Below, one piece after another: positions 1 to 7,045 of a stretch of DNA of 64,000 nucleotides (positions are counted from its first letter, which is position 1; each line of letters starts with the position of its first letter). Location of the stretch: assembly GCF_015355785.1 (NCBI RefSeq), contig NZ_JADKYW010000006.1, forward strand, positions 206,936-270,935, given 5' to 3'. Under the pieces are notes generated by a model. That model had not been told where the DNA came from. It worked only from the letters and a program-made list of their open reading frames with translations, and did no database searches. The DNA is from Arthrobacter gandavensis (GTDB taxonomy: Bacteria > Actinomycetota > Actinomycetes > Actinomycetales > Micrococcaceae). The position numbers were made by a program, and so were the translations under genes.

Positions 1-1
1 A

Positions 2-676
2 CTGGTCATCACCGACCGGACCCTAATCACCGACCGGACCCTAATCACCGCCCGGGACGGTGGAGCCTCCGGCGCGGACGCGCCGCCCGGAGGGCCGGGC
101 AGGGACGCGCCCGCCTACTTCCCGGGGTACGGAATCGTCCCCGGTGCATGGGCACGGGACCTCATCCGCTCCGCCCTTGGTTCCGGCGACAACCCGCCAT
201 CTCCTGCAGGTGGGACGATCCCCGTACCCGGGTCTGCGCGGGAGCGAAGACCGTCCCCCGGGCCGATTCCGGACCACTCGGTCTCGGCGACCCTGCGCCG
301 TCTCTACCTGGACCCTGTCTCCGGGGACCTGACAGCGATGGAAGCCAAAGCCCGGGCCTTCCCGGCCGGCCTGGCACGAATGATCCGCACCCGGGACCAA
401 ACCTGCCGCACACCCTGGTGTGATGCGCCGATCCGGCACATCGACCACATCCGTCCCCACGCAGAAGGCGGACCGACCAGCTACTCCAACGGACAGGGAC
501 TGTGCGAAGCCTGCAACCAGGCCAAGGAAGCACCCGGCTGGAGTGCCAGTGCCACCACCCGTACCCGCAGCCGTGGCGTATCGATGCGACACACCGTTCG
601 GACAACCACACCGACCGGACACATCTACACGTCCACGGCACCGGCCCTTCCGGGGACGCAGGCTGCAACCGGCTAG
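2..676 (+). CDS. DUF222 / HNH endonuclease family protein, C-terminal part (5' end off window)
   Basis: The frame is open from the left edge to a TAG, so only the C-terminal 224 residues are present. The last hundred residues hold an HNH nuclease domain: a CRTPWC pair of cysteines, then HIDHIRP (the HNH histidines), an Asn in SYSNGQGLC, and a second CEAC pair, giving a zinc-bracketed beta-beta-alpha metal fold. Upstream, APAYFPGYGIVP resembles the linker between the DUF222 domain and HNH domain in the actinobacterial 13E12-repeat family. Such proteins occur in many copies per genome and are thought to be DNA endonucleases of mobile-element origin; their substrate is unknown. A short in-frame tandem duplication lies at the left edge. 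The family call is secure; the activity is inferred. Confidence 0.85.
   Translation: MVITDRTLITDRTLITARDGGASGADAPPGGPGRDAPAYFPGYGIVPGAWARDLIRSALGSGDNPPSPAGGTIPVPGSARERRPSPGPIPDHSVSATLRRLYLDPVSGDLTAMEAKARAFPAGLARMIRTRDQTCRTPWCDAPIRHIDHIRPHAEGGPTSYSNGQGLCEACNQAKEAPGWSASATTRTRSRGVSMRHTVRTTTPTGHIYTSTAPALPGTQAATG
8..55 (+). repeat. 18-bp in-frame tandem repeat inside the DUF222/HNH gene
   Basis: The 18-mer atcaccgaccggacccta occurs at 8-25 and again exactly at 26-43, followed by a degenerate third start (atcaccgcccgg, 44-55). It encodes ITDRTL twice, then ITARD. Being a multiple of three it keeps the frame open and simply lengthens the segment before the HNH domain. Confidence 0.85.
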
Positions 677-918
677 GGGGAGTACCTGTTACGCTTTCTC
701 GCATGATTGTTTCGGTACCCGGCTGCGTCAGCGCAGCGGAAGGGCTGGTGGGCCTCAGGCCCTGCTGTGCGCCACGCTCCTAGGACGCACGCCACCCATT
801 GCAGGTACAGCCCCGATTCGCGCCCTCAGTCCCGCCCGGATTGCCTGGCCCCGTGTGAATCGGCTGGCAATGCCGCCTGCACCAGCGCTCTGAGAGCAAC
901 CGAAACGAAAGCCAGAAC

Positions 919-1407
919 ATGAAAGCCCTGACTCAATCTGCTGTCCGCAAGTCCTTTATCAATGCCAGCAGGTCCCAGACCGCAGCGGTGAATTTCCCGG
1001 CCGATTTCGACGCCGTGGACTGGGAGAACATCGACCAGTTTGGCTGGCGGGACCACAAGATGCCGCAGCGCTCGTACCTCGTCACCGAGCTCGACGGAAA
1101 ACCGATATCCATCCTTCTCCGCGCACCGGAACTCGTGTCCGCGGGAAGGAAAGCCATGTGCGCACTCTGTGAGGACCTGGAAGACAACGACGACGTCTAC
1201 CTGTTCGTCGCACCCAAGGCCGGGGCTTCGGGCAAGAACGGCAACTCGGTGGGAACCCTCATCCACAGCGCATTCAGCTGTTCCCGGAACGTTCGGGCGG
1301 AGGTTCTCCCCACGCCCATCCACCCGGACCCGGAGCTCGTTACAGCGGAACGGATCCGCAAGCTACAGGAACGCACGGCGCAGTTCATCCAAAAGGTGCG
1401 GTCGTAG
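919..1407 (+). CDS. FBP (FusB-type treble-clef zinc finger) domain protein
   Basis: A 162-residue cytoplasmic protein. The region around residues 74-125 carries a CALC pair, the sequence APKAGASGKNGNSVGTLIH and then FSCSRNVR, matching the C-terminal zinc-binding domain of FusB/fibronectin-binding-protein-like proteins (FBP_C family). FusB binds elongation factor G and rescues it from fusidic acid; actinobacterial relatives are found widely and their role is not established. I see three cysteines plus a nearby His rather than four cysteines, so the fourth ligand may differ. The gene stands alone between the HNH gene and the convergent ybaK; the ATG has only a weak ribosome-binding site. The 242 bases upstream hold no other gene that I can support. 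Confidence 0.75.
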   Translation: MKALTQSAVRKSFINASRSQTAAVNFPADFDAVDWENIDQFGWRDHKMPQRSYLVTELDGKPISILLRAPELVSAGRKAMCALCEDLEDNDDVYLFVAPKAGASGKNGNSVGTLIHSAFSCSRNVRAEVLPTPIHPDPELVTAERIRKLQERTAQFIQKVRS

Positions 1408-1417
1408 GACTAGGTGA

Positions 1418-1924
1418 CTAGTCCCTGTAAGCGGCGATCGCACCGCTCTGTGCTTTGGTCAGACGAATCAGGTCGAACGGCGAGAGCTCGATCTCGAAAC
1501 CGCGCCTGCCGCCGGAAACGTAGATCATCTCCAGGCCTTCCGCGCTGGAGTCGATGACCGCGGGGGAGTGGTGCCGCTGACCGAGCGGAGAGATGCCGCC
1601 CGCGACATAGCCTGTCCGGCGTTCGGCCTCGGCGCGGTCGGCCAGGGAGACCTTGCGCACGCCCAGCAGGGAGGCGACCTTCTTCAGGTCAAGCATGGCC
1701 TCGACGGGAACCATCGCCACGGCGAGCCGGTTCCCCAGGGACACCATGAGCGTCTTGAAGACCGCCTCGGGAGGAACGCCGAGTTTCTCGGCAGCTTCCA
1801 GCCCGTAGGAGGGCGTGGATGCGTCATGGTGGTAGCCCATGGTGCGGTACGCGACGCCGGCAGCATCCAGTGCATGGGTGGCCGGCGTCGCTCCGTGCCC
1901 GCCTTTCCTGCTGCTGCCGGCCAC
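1418..1924 (-). CDS. ybaK: Cys-tRNA(Pro)/Cys-tRNA deacylase, YbaK/EbsC family
   Basis: A 168-residue aminoacyl-tRNA trans-editing enzyme that hydrolyses Cys mischarged on tRNA-Pro in the cytoplasm. The family motif VFKTLMV places the essential lysine at about residue 57, and GYVAGGISPLGQRH with the later ISPF/ELSPFDL-type segment is typical of YbaK rather than ProX. It is the third gene of a minus-strand operon with the sulfurtransferase and SufE-like genes: the GTG start lies 6 bases after the SufE stop, with an AGGTAGG ribosome-binding site inside the SufE gene. Grouping with two cysteine/sulfane-sulfur proteins suits an enzyme that deals with cysteine misacylation. Confidence 0.9.
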   Translation of the reverse strand: MAGSSRKGGHGATPATHALDAAGVAYRTMGYHHDASTPSYGLEAAEKLGVPPEAVFKTLMVSLGNRLAVAMVPVEAMLDLKKVASLLGVRKVSLADRAEAERRTGYVAGGISPLGQRHHSPAVIDSSAEGLEMIYVSGGRRGFEIELSPFDLIRLTKAQSGAIAAYRD

Positions 1925-1930
1925 GGCGGC

Positions 1931-2434
1931 CTACCTGGCTACGCCCGCGGCGGAGCCGTCCGCGGAACCTGGAGCTACCTGCTCGGCCACCTTCCGCTTG
2001 ATCCTGCCCAGCATGGCGGACATGCCGCGCATTCGAAGCGGAGTGATAGCCCGGGTCAGGCCCAGCCGGTCCGGCACGTCTGCGGGCACGGCCAGGATCT
2101 CCGCAGCCGAGAGTCCGTTCAGGCCTTCGTGCAGCACGCCGGCAAATCCCCGCGTGGTCGGTGCTTCCGGTGGGGCTGAAAAGAACAGCTCCACCGGCAG
2201 CTCCGGCGAATCGCCCGCCTCTACGGTCAGGAACAGCGGAGACTGGCATTCAACAACCTGCTCCAGCATCTCCGGGTGGTCTGCCAGGCGGGGAGGCAGC
2301 GCCGGCAGTGACCGGGAGAACTCGAGCAGCAGCTCAAGCCGGTCCTGCTCGGTCATGGCCTGGAAATCATCGATGATCTCCTGCAGCTGCGCCGGTACGG
2401 CGGGCTGCGCGGAGGAGGGAATAGCGGTGCTCAT
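1931..2434 (-). CDS. SufE family sulfur acceptor protein
   Basis: A 167-residue SufE-fold protein. The catalytic cysteine is in VVECQSPLF (Cys63), the family's persulfide-accepting residue, followed by the typical FFSAPPEAPTTRGFAGVL segment. SufE proteins take sulfane sulfur from cysteine desulfurase SufS; in actinobacteria this SufE-like gene is commonly paired with a thiosulfate sulfurtransferase, as here, and may take sulfur from it or assist Fe-S assembly. It is the middle gene of the operon, 39 bases after the sulfurtransferase stop and 6 bases before ybaK. The true suf operon is not in this window, so a dedicated partner role with the neighbouring rhodanese is inference. Confidence 0.87.
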   Translation of the reverse strand: MSTAIPSSAQPAVPAQLQEIIDDFQAMTEQDRLELLLEFSRSLPALPPRLADHPEMLEQVVECQSPLFLTVEAGDSPELPVELFFSAPPEAPTTRGFAGVLHEGLNGLSAAEILAVPADVPDRLGLTRAITPLRMRGMSAMLGRIKRKVAEQVAPGSADGSAAGVAR

Positions 2435-2473
2435 AGAACCAAGTACTTTCGGTTGTGGATTGCTGGCAGGTCT

Positions 2474-3379
2474 CTAGCGCGACGCCGGAGCAGCCCCGGG
2501 CTCGGTGCCCCGGACGATCGGCACGCGCACCGCGTTGCCCCATTCGGTCCATGACCCGTCGTAGTTGCGAACCGATTCGAAGCCGAGCAGATGCTTCAGC
2601 ACAAACCAAGTATGGCTGGAACGTTCCCCGATGCGGCAGTAGGCTACGACGTCGTCGCCCGCCGTGAGGCCAGCTTCTCCGCCATACAGGGCATCCAGTT
2701 CTGCCCGGCTGCGGAAGGTGCCGTCCTCGGCAGCTGCCCTGCCCCAGGGGACGGACACCGCAGTGGGAATGTGGCCGCCCTTCATGGCGCCTTCATCCAT
2801 GTAGTCCGGCATGTGGGTGCGTTCGCCGGTGTACTCGGCGGGGGAGCGGACGTCGATCAGCGGTCCGTTGCCCAGATGTCCCAGCACATCGGTCAGGTAG
2901 GCGCGCACCGGGGAGTCATTGCGGTCGACGACGGGATAGTCGGTTGCGGTGACCTGCGGCTTCTCCGTGGTTACCCCGCGGCTTTCGGCGATCCACTTGT
3001 CCCGGCCGCCGTCGAGCAGACGCACATCCTCGTGGCCGAAGAGCGTGAAGACCCAGAGGGCGTACGCGGCCCACCAATTGCTCTTGTCGCCGTAGATCAC
3101 CACGGTCGAGTCGCGGGTCACGCCCTTCTCGCCCATGAGCTTCGCGAAAGCGGCACCGTCAACGAAGTCCCGGGTCTCGGTGTCGTTCAGGTCGGTATGC
3201 CAGTCAATCTTGCGGGCGCCCCGGATGTGCCCGGTGTCGTAGAGCAGGATGTCTTCGTTGGACTCCAGGACCACCAGCTCCGGGGAGTCCAGGTGCGAGG
3301 CCAGCCAGTCGGTGGACACCAGCCTTTCGGGATGGGCGTAGTCGGCGAACTTCGGATTCGGATCTGCAGGCAGCGGCAT
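2474..3379 (-). CDS. Thiosulfate/3-mercaptopyruvate sulfurtransferase (tandem rhodanese)
   Basis: A 301-residue protein with two rhodanese domains. The N-terminal, inactive domain spans about residues 20-140 ([25 protein letters not shown]). The C-terminal domain carries the active-site loop CRIGERS with Cys248, typical of actinobacterial CysA/SseA-type enzymes; the loop length and charge favour thiosulfate-type activity but do not prove it. It moves sulfane sulfur to thiophilic acceptors in the cytoplasm. It is the promoter-proximal gene of the operon with the SufE-like and YbaK genes. The ATG start has an AAGGGG-like ribosome-binding site. The 143 bases to the divergent zapE must hold promoters for both directions. 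Confidence 0.92.
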   Translation of the reverse strand: MPLPADPNPKFADYAHPERLVSTDWLASHLDSPELVVLESNEDILLYDTGHIRGARKIDWHTDLNDTETRDFVDGAAFAKLMGEKGVTRDSTVVIYGDKSNWWAAYALWVFTLFGHEDVRLLDGGRDKWIAESRGVTTEKPQVTATDYPVVDRNDSPVRAYLTDVLGHLGNGPLIDVRSPAEYTGERTHMPDYMDEGAMKGGHIPTAVSVPWGRAAAEDGTFRSRAELDALYGGEAGLTAGDDVVAYCRIGERSSHTWFVLKHLLGFESVRNYDGSWTEWGNAVRVPIVRGTEPGAAPASR

Positions 3380-3522
3380 GCGCGTTCCCCTTAGCTAAGA
3401 CGGCGGGTTTACTACCAAGCCTAACGATGTACGCGTCCCAAAACTTCCTTGGGGACTGTCCACCCGCCGCAGTGGCGTATCGTTGCTACGGCGGCAAATG
3501 CCGGTACCCCTAGCAGAATCGG

Positions 3523-4578
3523 ATGGATGGTTTGGGCGCAGCAGGACAAGTGGAGCAGCTGACTAAGCGGACTCCCCAGGTTTCCACGGATGAACTCCTG
3601 CAGGGATTCTTCCCCTCGCCCAGGTTCGGTGAAGTCTCTTTCGACAGCTATATTCCCGACCCGTCGCAGCCGTCGCAGGCTGAAGCAGTCGCAGCCATGC
3701 GTGCCTTCGCCCAGAGCGTGGACACACCCGCTCCCAGCGGCTTCCGCAGGCTCTTCGGCGCCAAGAAACCCGAGACTAAGGCCGGTTTCTACCTTGACGG
3801 CGGCTTCGGCGTCGGCAAAACCCACCTGCTCGCCTCCCTCTTCCACGCTGTGGAAGGTCCCAAGGCCTTCGGCACCTTCGTGGAGTACACCAACCTCGTC
3901 GGCGCGCTTTCCTTCCGCAAGACGGTTGAGGCTCTCTCGGCGTACAAGCTGGTCTGCATCGATGAATTCGAACTCGATGATCCCGGAGACACGGTGCTGA
4001 TGTCACGGCTCATGCGGGAACTGTCCGACGCCGGCGTAAAGCTCGCGGCGACCTCCAACACCCTGCCCGGTTCCCTGGGTGAGGGCCGCTTCGCGGCCGT
4101 GGACTTCCAGCGCGAAATCCAGGTGCTGGCAGACCAGTTTGACGTGGTACGGATCGACGGCGAGGACTACCGCCACCGCGGGCTGCCCGAGTCGCCGCCG
4201 CCGCTGGACGACGCCGGAATGGCAGGCCGGATCGCGGACGAATTCGACGGCAGGACGGTGGCTGAGGACGACTTCGCCGATCTGGTGGCGCACCTGGCGA
4301 ACGTACACCCCAGCCGTTACCGCCAGCTGATCGACGGGATAGACGCCGTCGCGTGGCACAACGTGCACACCATTTCCGAGCAGTCCGTAGCGCTGCGCTT
4401 CGTGGTGCTGGCCGACCGCCTCTATGACAAGGACGTTCCGATCCTCGCCAGCGGCGTGCCCTTCGATCAGCTGTTCACCAAGGAAATGATGGCCGGGGGA
4501 TACATGAAGAAGTACTTCCGTGCCGTGTCCCGCCTGACGGCCCTGGCCCGTGAGGGCCAGACAGGCGAGGCCTCCTAG
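3523..4578 (+). CDS. zapE: AFG1/ZapE-like AAA ATPase
   Basis: A 351-residue P-loop ATPase of the AFG1 family, called ZapE in proteobacteria where it binds FtsZ at the constricting septum. Walker A is GGFGVGKT at residues 93-100 and Walker B is KLVCIDEFEL at 142-151; the preceding YIPDPSQPSQAEAVAAM region is the usual N-terminal substrate-facing part. The length is typical. In actinobacteria the division role has not been demonstrated, so zapE is a homology name. The ATG is preceded by TAGCAG-N6, which could be a leaderless start, and there is no obvious ribosome-binding site. A clear intrinsic terminator follows the stop. Confidence 0.87.
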   Translation: MDGLGAAGQVEQLTKRTPQVSTDELLQGFFPSPRFGEVSFDSYIPDPSQPSQAEAVAAMRAFAQSVDTPAPSGFRRLFGAKKPETKAGFYLDGGFGVGKTHLLASLFHAVEGPKAFGTFVEYTNLVGALSFRKTVEALSAYKLVCIDEFELDDPGDTVLMSRLMRELSDAGVKLAATSNTLPGSLGEGRFAAVDFQREIQVLADQFDVVRIDGEDYRHRGLPESPPPLDDAGMAGRIADEFDGRTVAEDDFADLVAHLANVHPSRYRQLIDGIDAVAWHNVHTISEQSVALRFVVLADRLYDKDVPILASGVPFDQLFTKEMMAGGYMKKYFRAVSRLTALAREGQTGEAS

Positions 4579-4627
4579 GACAAACCCGGCCGGTCGCCGA
4601 ACGGCAACCGCCGCAGAAACGACGAAA

Positions 4628-4665
4628 GGCCCTGGCTCCGCAGGAAGCGGAACCAGGGCCTTTTT
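4628..4665 (+). terminator. Intrinsic terminator after zapE
   Basis: A 14-bp stem (GGCCCTGGCTCCGC paired with GCGGAACCAGGGCC, one mismatch) with a 4-5 base loop, followed directly by TTTTT. It also lies just beyond the stop of the convergent antitoxin-like gene, so it may end transcription from both sides. Confidence 0.88.
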
Positions 4666-4681
4666 GCCGTGCTCGGGCCTA

Positions 4682-4939
4682 TTAGGCGGCCGGCGGAGTC
4701 TGTCCGGGCGGGTTTCCAGTCCCGGGCCCCTGCTTGCGGTCGAGGTTGTCTACCGCTTCGGAGGCCTTGCCCTGGATGCCGTCGATCTTGTCCGAGTACT
4801 TGCCGCCAGTTTTCTGGTCGACGAAGTCCCCGGCCTTATCGATGCCGCCCTTGACCTTGTCAGCGTTGTCGCCAACAAACTCTGCAGCCTTATCCTTCAG
4901 CAGTCCTGCCTTGCCCTTGAGCGCGTCAAATGCAGACAC
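4682..4939 (-). CDS. Small antitoxin-like protein (MT0933/Rv0909 family)
   Basis: An 85-residue, lysine-rich, predicted helical protein starting MSAFDALKGKAGLLKDKAAE, with repeated GIDKAGDFVDQKTGGKYSDKID-type amphipathic segments. This composition matches the MT0933-like antitoxin family (Rv0909 of M. tuberculosis). No toxin gene lies next to it, and members of this family are often orphans with unclear function, so antitoxin activity is a family label only. The start is a GTG preceded by a ribosome-binding site that is a 13-base perfect complement of the 16S rRNA 3' end, suggesting very strong translation. Its stop faces the zapE terminator. Confidence 0.75.
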   Translation of the reverse strand: MSAFDALKGKAGLLKDKAAEFVGDNADKVKGGIDKAGDFVDQKTGGKYSDKIDGIQGKASEAVDNLDRKQGPGTGNPPGQTPPAA

Positions 4940-4952
4940 GGATCACCTCCTT
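4940..4952 (-). promoter_or_regulatory. Exceptionally complete Shine-Dalgarno sequence
   Basis: On the minus strand AAGGAGGTGATCC lies directly before the GTG start of the antitoxin-like gene; all 13 bases complement the conserved 3' end of 16S rRNA. The AGGAGG core is about 6 bases from the GTG, the normal spacing, which fixes this start. Confidence 0.85.
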
Positions 4953-5067
4953 CCACAGGGGAAACCAGCCGTTTCCCGTTGCGTCCAATAGTAAGGCCCC
5001 TGAGGGTCAATGCCAAGGACTTGCCCTGCGGTGGAAGCCGGGGGGAGCGGCACCAGTGCGGATCCTT

Positions 5068-5110
5068 AAACGGAGAAGGAGCGGGCCGCAATGGCCTGCT
5101 CCTTCTCTCT
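5068..5110 (-). terminator. Terminator at the end of the tRNA array
   Basis: Perfect 10-bp stem GAGAAGGAGC / GCTCCTTCTC around a GC-rich inner loop, placed 7-10 bases beyond the 3' end of the last tRNA-Gly on the minus strand. The following bases (CGTTTAAG) give only a weak T run. Confidence 0.6.
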
Positions 5111-5116
5111 ATCCGA

Positions 5117-5189
5117 GCGGACGACGGGATTCGAACCCGCGACATCCACCTTGGCAAGGTGGTGCTCTAGCCAGCTGAGCTACGTCCGC
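5117..5189 (-). tRNA. tRNA-Gly(GCC), copy 1
   Basis: 73-nt cloverleaf read on the minus strand: acceptor GCGGACG/CGTCCGC, D arm with GTAGCTCAGCTGGCTAGAGC, anticodon loop TTGCCAA giving GCC, and GGTTCGAATCC in the T arm. CCA is not encoded. It is the last gene of the minus-strand array and identical to the other two tRNA-Gly copies. Confidence 0.97.
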
Positions 5190-5233
5190 AGACAAAAGGC
5201 CGGCGCTGAATCTCTCCAGCGCTGACCTTCCGT

Positions 5234-5304
5234 GCGCGATACTGGGATCGAACCAGTGACCTCTTCCGTGTCAGGGAAGCGCGCTACCGCTGCGCCAATC
5301 GCGC
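5234..5304 (-). tRNA. tRNA-Val(GAC), copy 1
   Basis: 71-nt cloverleaf on the minus strand: acceptor GCGCGAT/ATCGCGC, anticodon stem CTTCC/GGAAG around CTGACAC (anticodon GAC), and T loop GGTTCGATCC. CCA is not encoded. Its sequence is the same as the second Val copy. Confidence 0.97.
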
Positions 5305-5351
5305 CTGTTACTGTCCTGGGACCGTAACCGGTGCCTCTACAGTACAGGAGA

Positions 5352-5424
5352 GCGGACGACGGGATTCGAACCCGCGACATCCACCTTGGCAAGGTGGTGC
5401 TCTAGCCAGCTGAGCTACGTCCGC
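5352..5424 (-). tRNA. tRNA-Gly(GCC), copy 2
   Basis: Identical 73-nt sequence to copy 1, with anticodon GCC. It forms with the neighbouring tRNA-Val(GAC) a Gly-Val unit that occurs twice in succession. Confidence 0.97.
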
Positions 5425-5470
5425 AAATGAATGTCCAACAGTCCGTGAAACACAAGGTGTTGAACCTCGT

Positions 5471-5541
5471 GCGCGATACTGGGATCGAACCAGTGACCTC
5501 TTCCGTGTCAGGGAAGCGCGCTACCGCTGCGCCAATCGCGC
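5471..5541 (-). tRNA. tRNA-Val(GAC), copy 2
   Basis: Identical 71-nt sequence to copy 1 with anticodon GAC in loop CTGACAC. It lies between tRNA-Cys and tRNA-Gly copy 2 in the array. Confidence 0.97.
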
Positions 5542-5571
5542 CCATGAATGGGGTGCTGCATGTAACCGTGG

Positions 5572-5642
5572 AGGTGGGGACGGGATTCGAACCCGCGTAT
5601 ACGGCTTTGCAGGCCGCTGCCTCGCCTCTCGGCCACCCCACC
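5572..5642 (-). tRNA. tRNA-Cys(GCA)
   Basis: 71-nt cloverleaf on the minus strand: acceptor GGTGGGG/CCCCACC, anticodon loop CTGCAAA giving GCA, T loop GGTTCGAATCC, discriminator T. Unlike the Gly and Val genes in this array the CCA end is encoded (complement of 5569-5571). Confidence 0.97.
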
Positions 5643-5683
5643 GTGACCAGCTTTTTGAGGGCCGGAAATACAGTGACTTGCGA

Positions 5684-5756
5684 GCGGACGACGGGATTCG
5701 AACCCGCGACATCCACCTTGGCAAGGTGGTGCTCTAGCCAGCTGAGCTACGTCCGC
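5684..5756 (-). tRNA. tRNA-Gly(GCC), copy 3
   Basis: Identical 73-nt sequence to the other two glycine copies. It is the first gene of the minus-strand array, so the promoter must lie in the 177 bases between it and the divergent tRNA-Val(CAC). Confidence 0.97.
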
Positions 5757-5804
5757 ATGTTGGCGTATTTCGCGGCGTTCAGCCGCTTTCCAACGAAGAA
5801 AAAC

Positions 5805-5832
5805 TCTATAGGACGTTTCGGCGTTCGTCCAA
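5805..5832 (-). promoter_or_regulatory. Candidate promoter of the tRNA array
   Basis: On the minus strand TTGGAC (complement of 5827-5832), a 16-base spacer and TATAGA (complement of 5805-5810) form a near-consensus housekeeping promoter, placing the start about 40 bases before the first tRNA-Gly. Seen by eye only. Confidence 0.5.
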
Positions 5833-5867
5833 TCGGACGCGCTGCGGCGCGTTGCCTGTATCCGGTT

Positions 5868-5895
5868 TTGAAGAGGGGTGATTGTGGGCTAGCAT
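5868..5895 (+). promoter_or_regulatory. Candidate promoter of tRNA-Val(CAC)
   Basis: TTGAAG (5868-5873), 16-base spacer, TAGCAT (5890-5895). Transcription would start about 30 bases before the tRNA. Both hexamers deviate from consensus. Confidence 0.4.
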
Positions 5896-5933
5896 CTTTA
5901 CACGTTGCAGCAGTTCAAAGGCAACTCCCGCAA

Positions 5934-6005
5934 GGGCGATTGGCGCAGTGGTAGCGCGCTTCGTTCACACCGAAGAGGTCACTGGTTCGAACCCAGTATC
6001 GCCCA
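5934..6005 (+). tRNA. tRNA-Val(CAC)
   Basis: 72-nt cloverleaf on the plus strand: acceptor GGGCGAT/ATCGCCC, anticodon stem CTTCG/CGAAG around TTCACAC (anticodon CAC), T loop GGTTCGAACCC, discriminator A, with CCA encoded at 6006-6008. It reads GTG codons and is divergent from the Gly/Cys/Val(GAC) array. Confidence 0.97.
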
Positions 6006-6018
6006 CCAGCACAGCGGA

Positions 6019-6054
6019 ACAGGCACCGGAAAAGCTCCGGTGCCTGTTTTGTTT
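6019..6054 (+). terminator. Intrinsic terminator after tRNA-Val(CAC)
   Basis: Perfect 12-bp stem ACAGGCACCGGA / TCCGGTGCCTGT with a 5-base loop, followed by TTTGTTT. It separates the tRNA from the following protein gene. Confidence 0.9.
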
Positions 6055-6085
6055 AAACGTCAGAGGCGGGTGGCAGACTGTTTGT

Positions 6086-6976
6086 ATGACTGCACCAGCA
6101 TTGGCCCATGCAACAGAGTTTGGGCGCATGTACTCGCGCTCCCTTACCCAAGCACCGGCGGTTCCGTCCATCACTACCGTCATCGCCCAGGGCAGCACCT
6201 CACTGGACGGCTGGCACAGCTATATGGCCGCCAACGCTGCCGTCAAGCATCCCGGCCTGCCGCAGGCGATCGGCAATTCCTCCCAGCTGCGCACCATTGT
6301 CCAGGAGGCCTCACGTGCCTCCGAACGCTACCGCGACGCCGCAGCCGAGCGCGGGACCCGCGTGCATTACTACTGTGAGCAGGTCGCTCTGCGTGCCCTG
6401 GAGCAGCCGCATCAGCTTGCTGAAGCACGTTCGGCTCTGGCCGAGCACGGGGAGCACCAGTTCGCGGACCGCTTCGACGAATGGTGGCAGCTCTACCAGG
6501 TTGAACCGGTGGCAGCGGAAATCACCGTCTGGAACCATGAACTGGGCTACGCCGGAACCCTGGACCTGGTGGCAAAGATCGGCGGGCGCCTGTGCCTGAT
6601 CGACTACAAGACCAAGAACACGGACCGCGACGGGCAGGTCAAGCCACTGGATGACAAGGTCGTCATGCAGCTGGTGGCCGGAATGAAAGCGGAGGAATCC
6701 CTCGTGGACGCCGCCGCAGGAACCTGGGAACCGTGGGCGTACGGGCAGAGCCCGGTCCTGCTGGGAGTTGCCGTGGGCCAGACAGAGGTGCGTCCCATGC
6801 GGGCGAACCCTGAGGTGCTGCCGCAGCACTGGTACAAGTTCTGTGCCCTGCGCCGGCTCTGGCAGACCAGTTACGACGCCGCTGCCGCCGGACGTGCGCT
6901 GCTCCCGATCGCTCCTCCGCCCGTCCAGGCTGCCGGTTCACACGCCGTACCTGCCGGGCAGCCCGCGTCCAACTAG
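6086..6976 (+). CDS. Putative PD-(D/E)XK nuclease-superfamily protein
   Basis: A 296-residue cytoplasmic protein. The middle carries features of the RecB/Cas4 branch of PD-(D/E)XK nucleases: RGTRVHYYCEQ (an Arg-His-Glu element), then YAGTLDLVAKIGG with an Asp, RLCLIDYKTKN supplying the D-x-K pair, and VMQLVAGMKAEE in the place of the QxxxY motif. Such proteins are nucleases or inactive DNA-binding relatives; no substrate can be assigned. I chose the ATG at 6086 because longer in-frame starts run into the terminator and tRNA-Val; CAGACT-N6 before it could be a leaderless promoter. It lies 69 bases before def on the same strand. The fold is a motif-based inference. Confidence 0.6.
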   Translation: MTAPALAHATEFGRMYSRSLTQAPAVPSITTVIAQGSTSLDGWHSYMAANAAVKHPGLPQAIGNSSQLRTIVQEASRASERYRDAAAERGTRVHYYCEQVALRALEQPHQLAEARSALAEHGEHQFADRFDEWWQLYQVEPVAAEITVWNHELGYAGTLDLVAKIGGRLCLIDYKTKNTDRDGQVKPLDDKVVMQLVAGMKAEESLVDAAAGTWEPWAYGQSPVLLGVAVGQTEVRPMRANPEVLPQHWYKFCALRRLWQTSYDAAAAGRALLPIAPPPVQAAGSHAVPAGQPASN

Positions 6977-7045
6977 ACTGGTAGCCGGGCTTTGCGCCCG
7001 CGCACCACCACGCAGCACTTCGCGAGAGTAAGGAACATATTCCAG

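Noticed and set aside
41-622. 193-codon open frame antisense to the DUF222/HNH gene
   Set aside because: The opposite strand holds the HNH motifs; this frame is low-complexity and unlike any family.
677-918. Additional small genes between the HNH and FBP genes
   Set aside because: Open frames here lack start signals, conserved motifs and ribosome-binding sites; one short GC hairpin (GGGCC/GGCCC) has no T run.
5117-5756. Repeat array that could be taken for CRISPR
   Set aside because: The repeated units fold as tRNAs with clear anticodons, spacers are unequal, and there are no cas genes.
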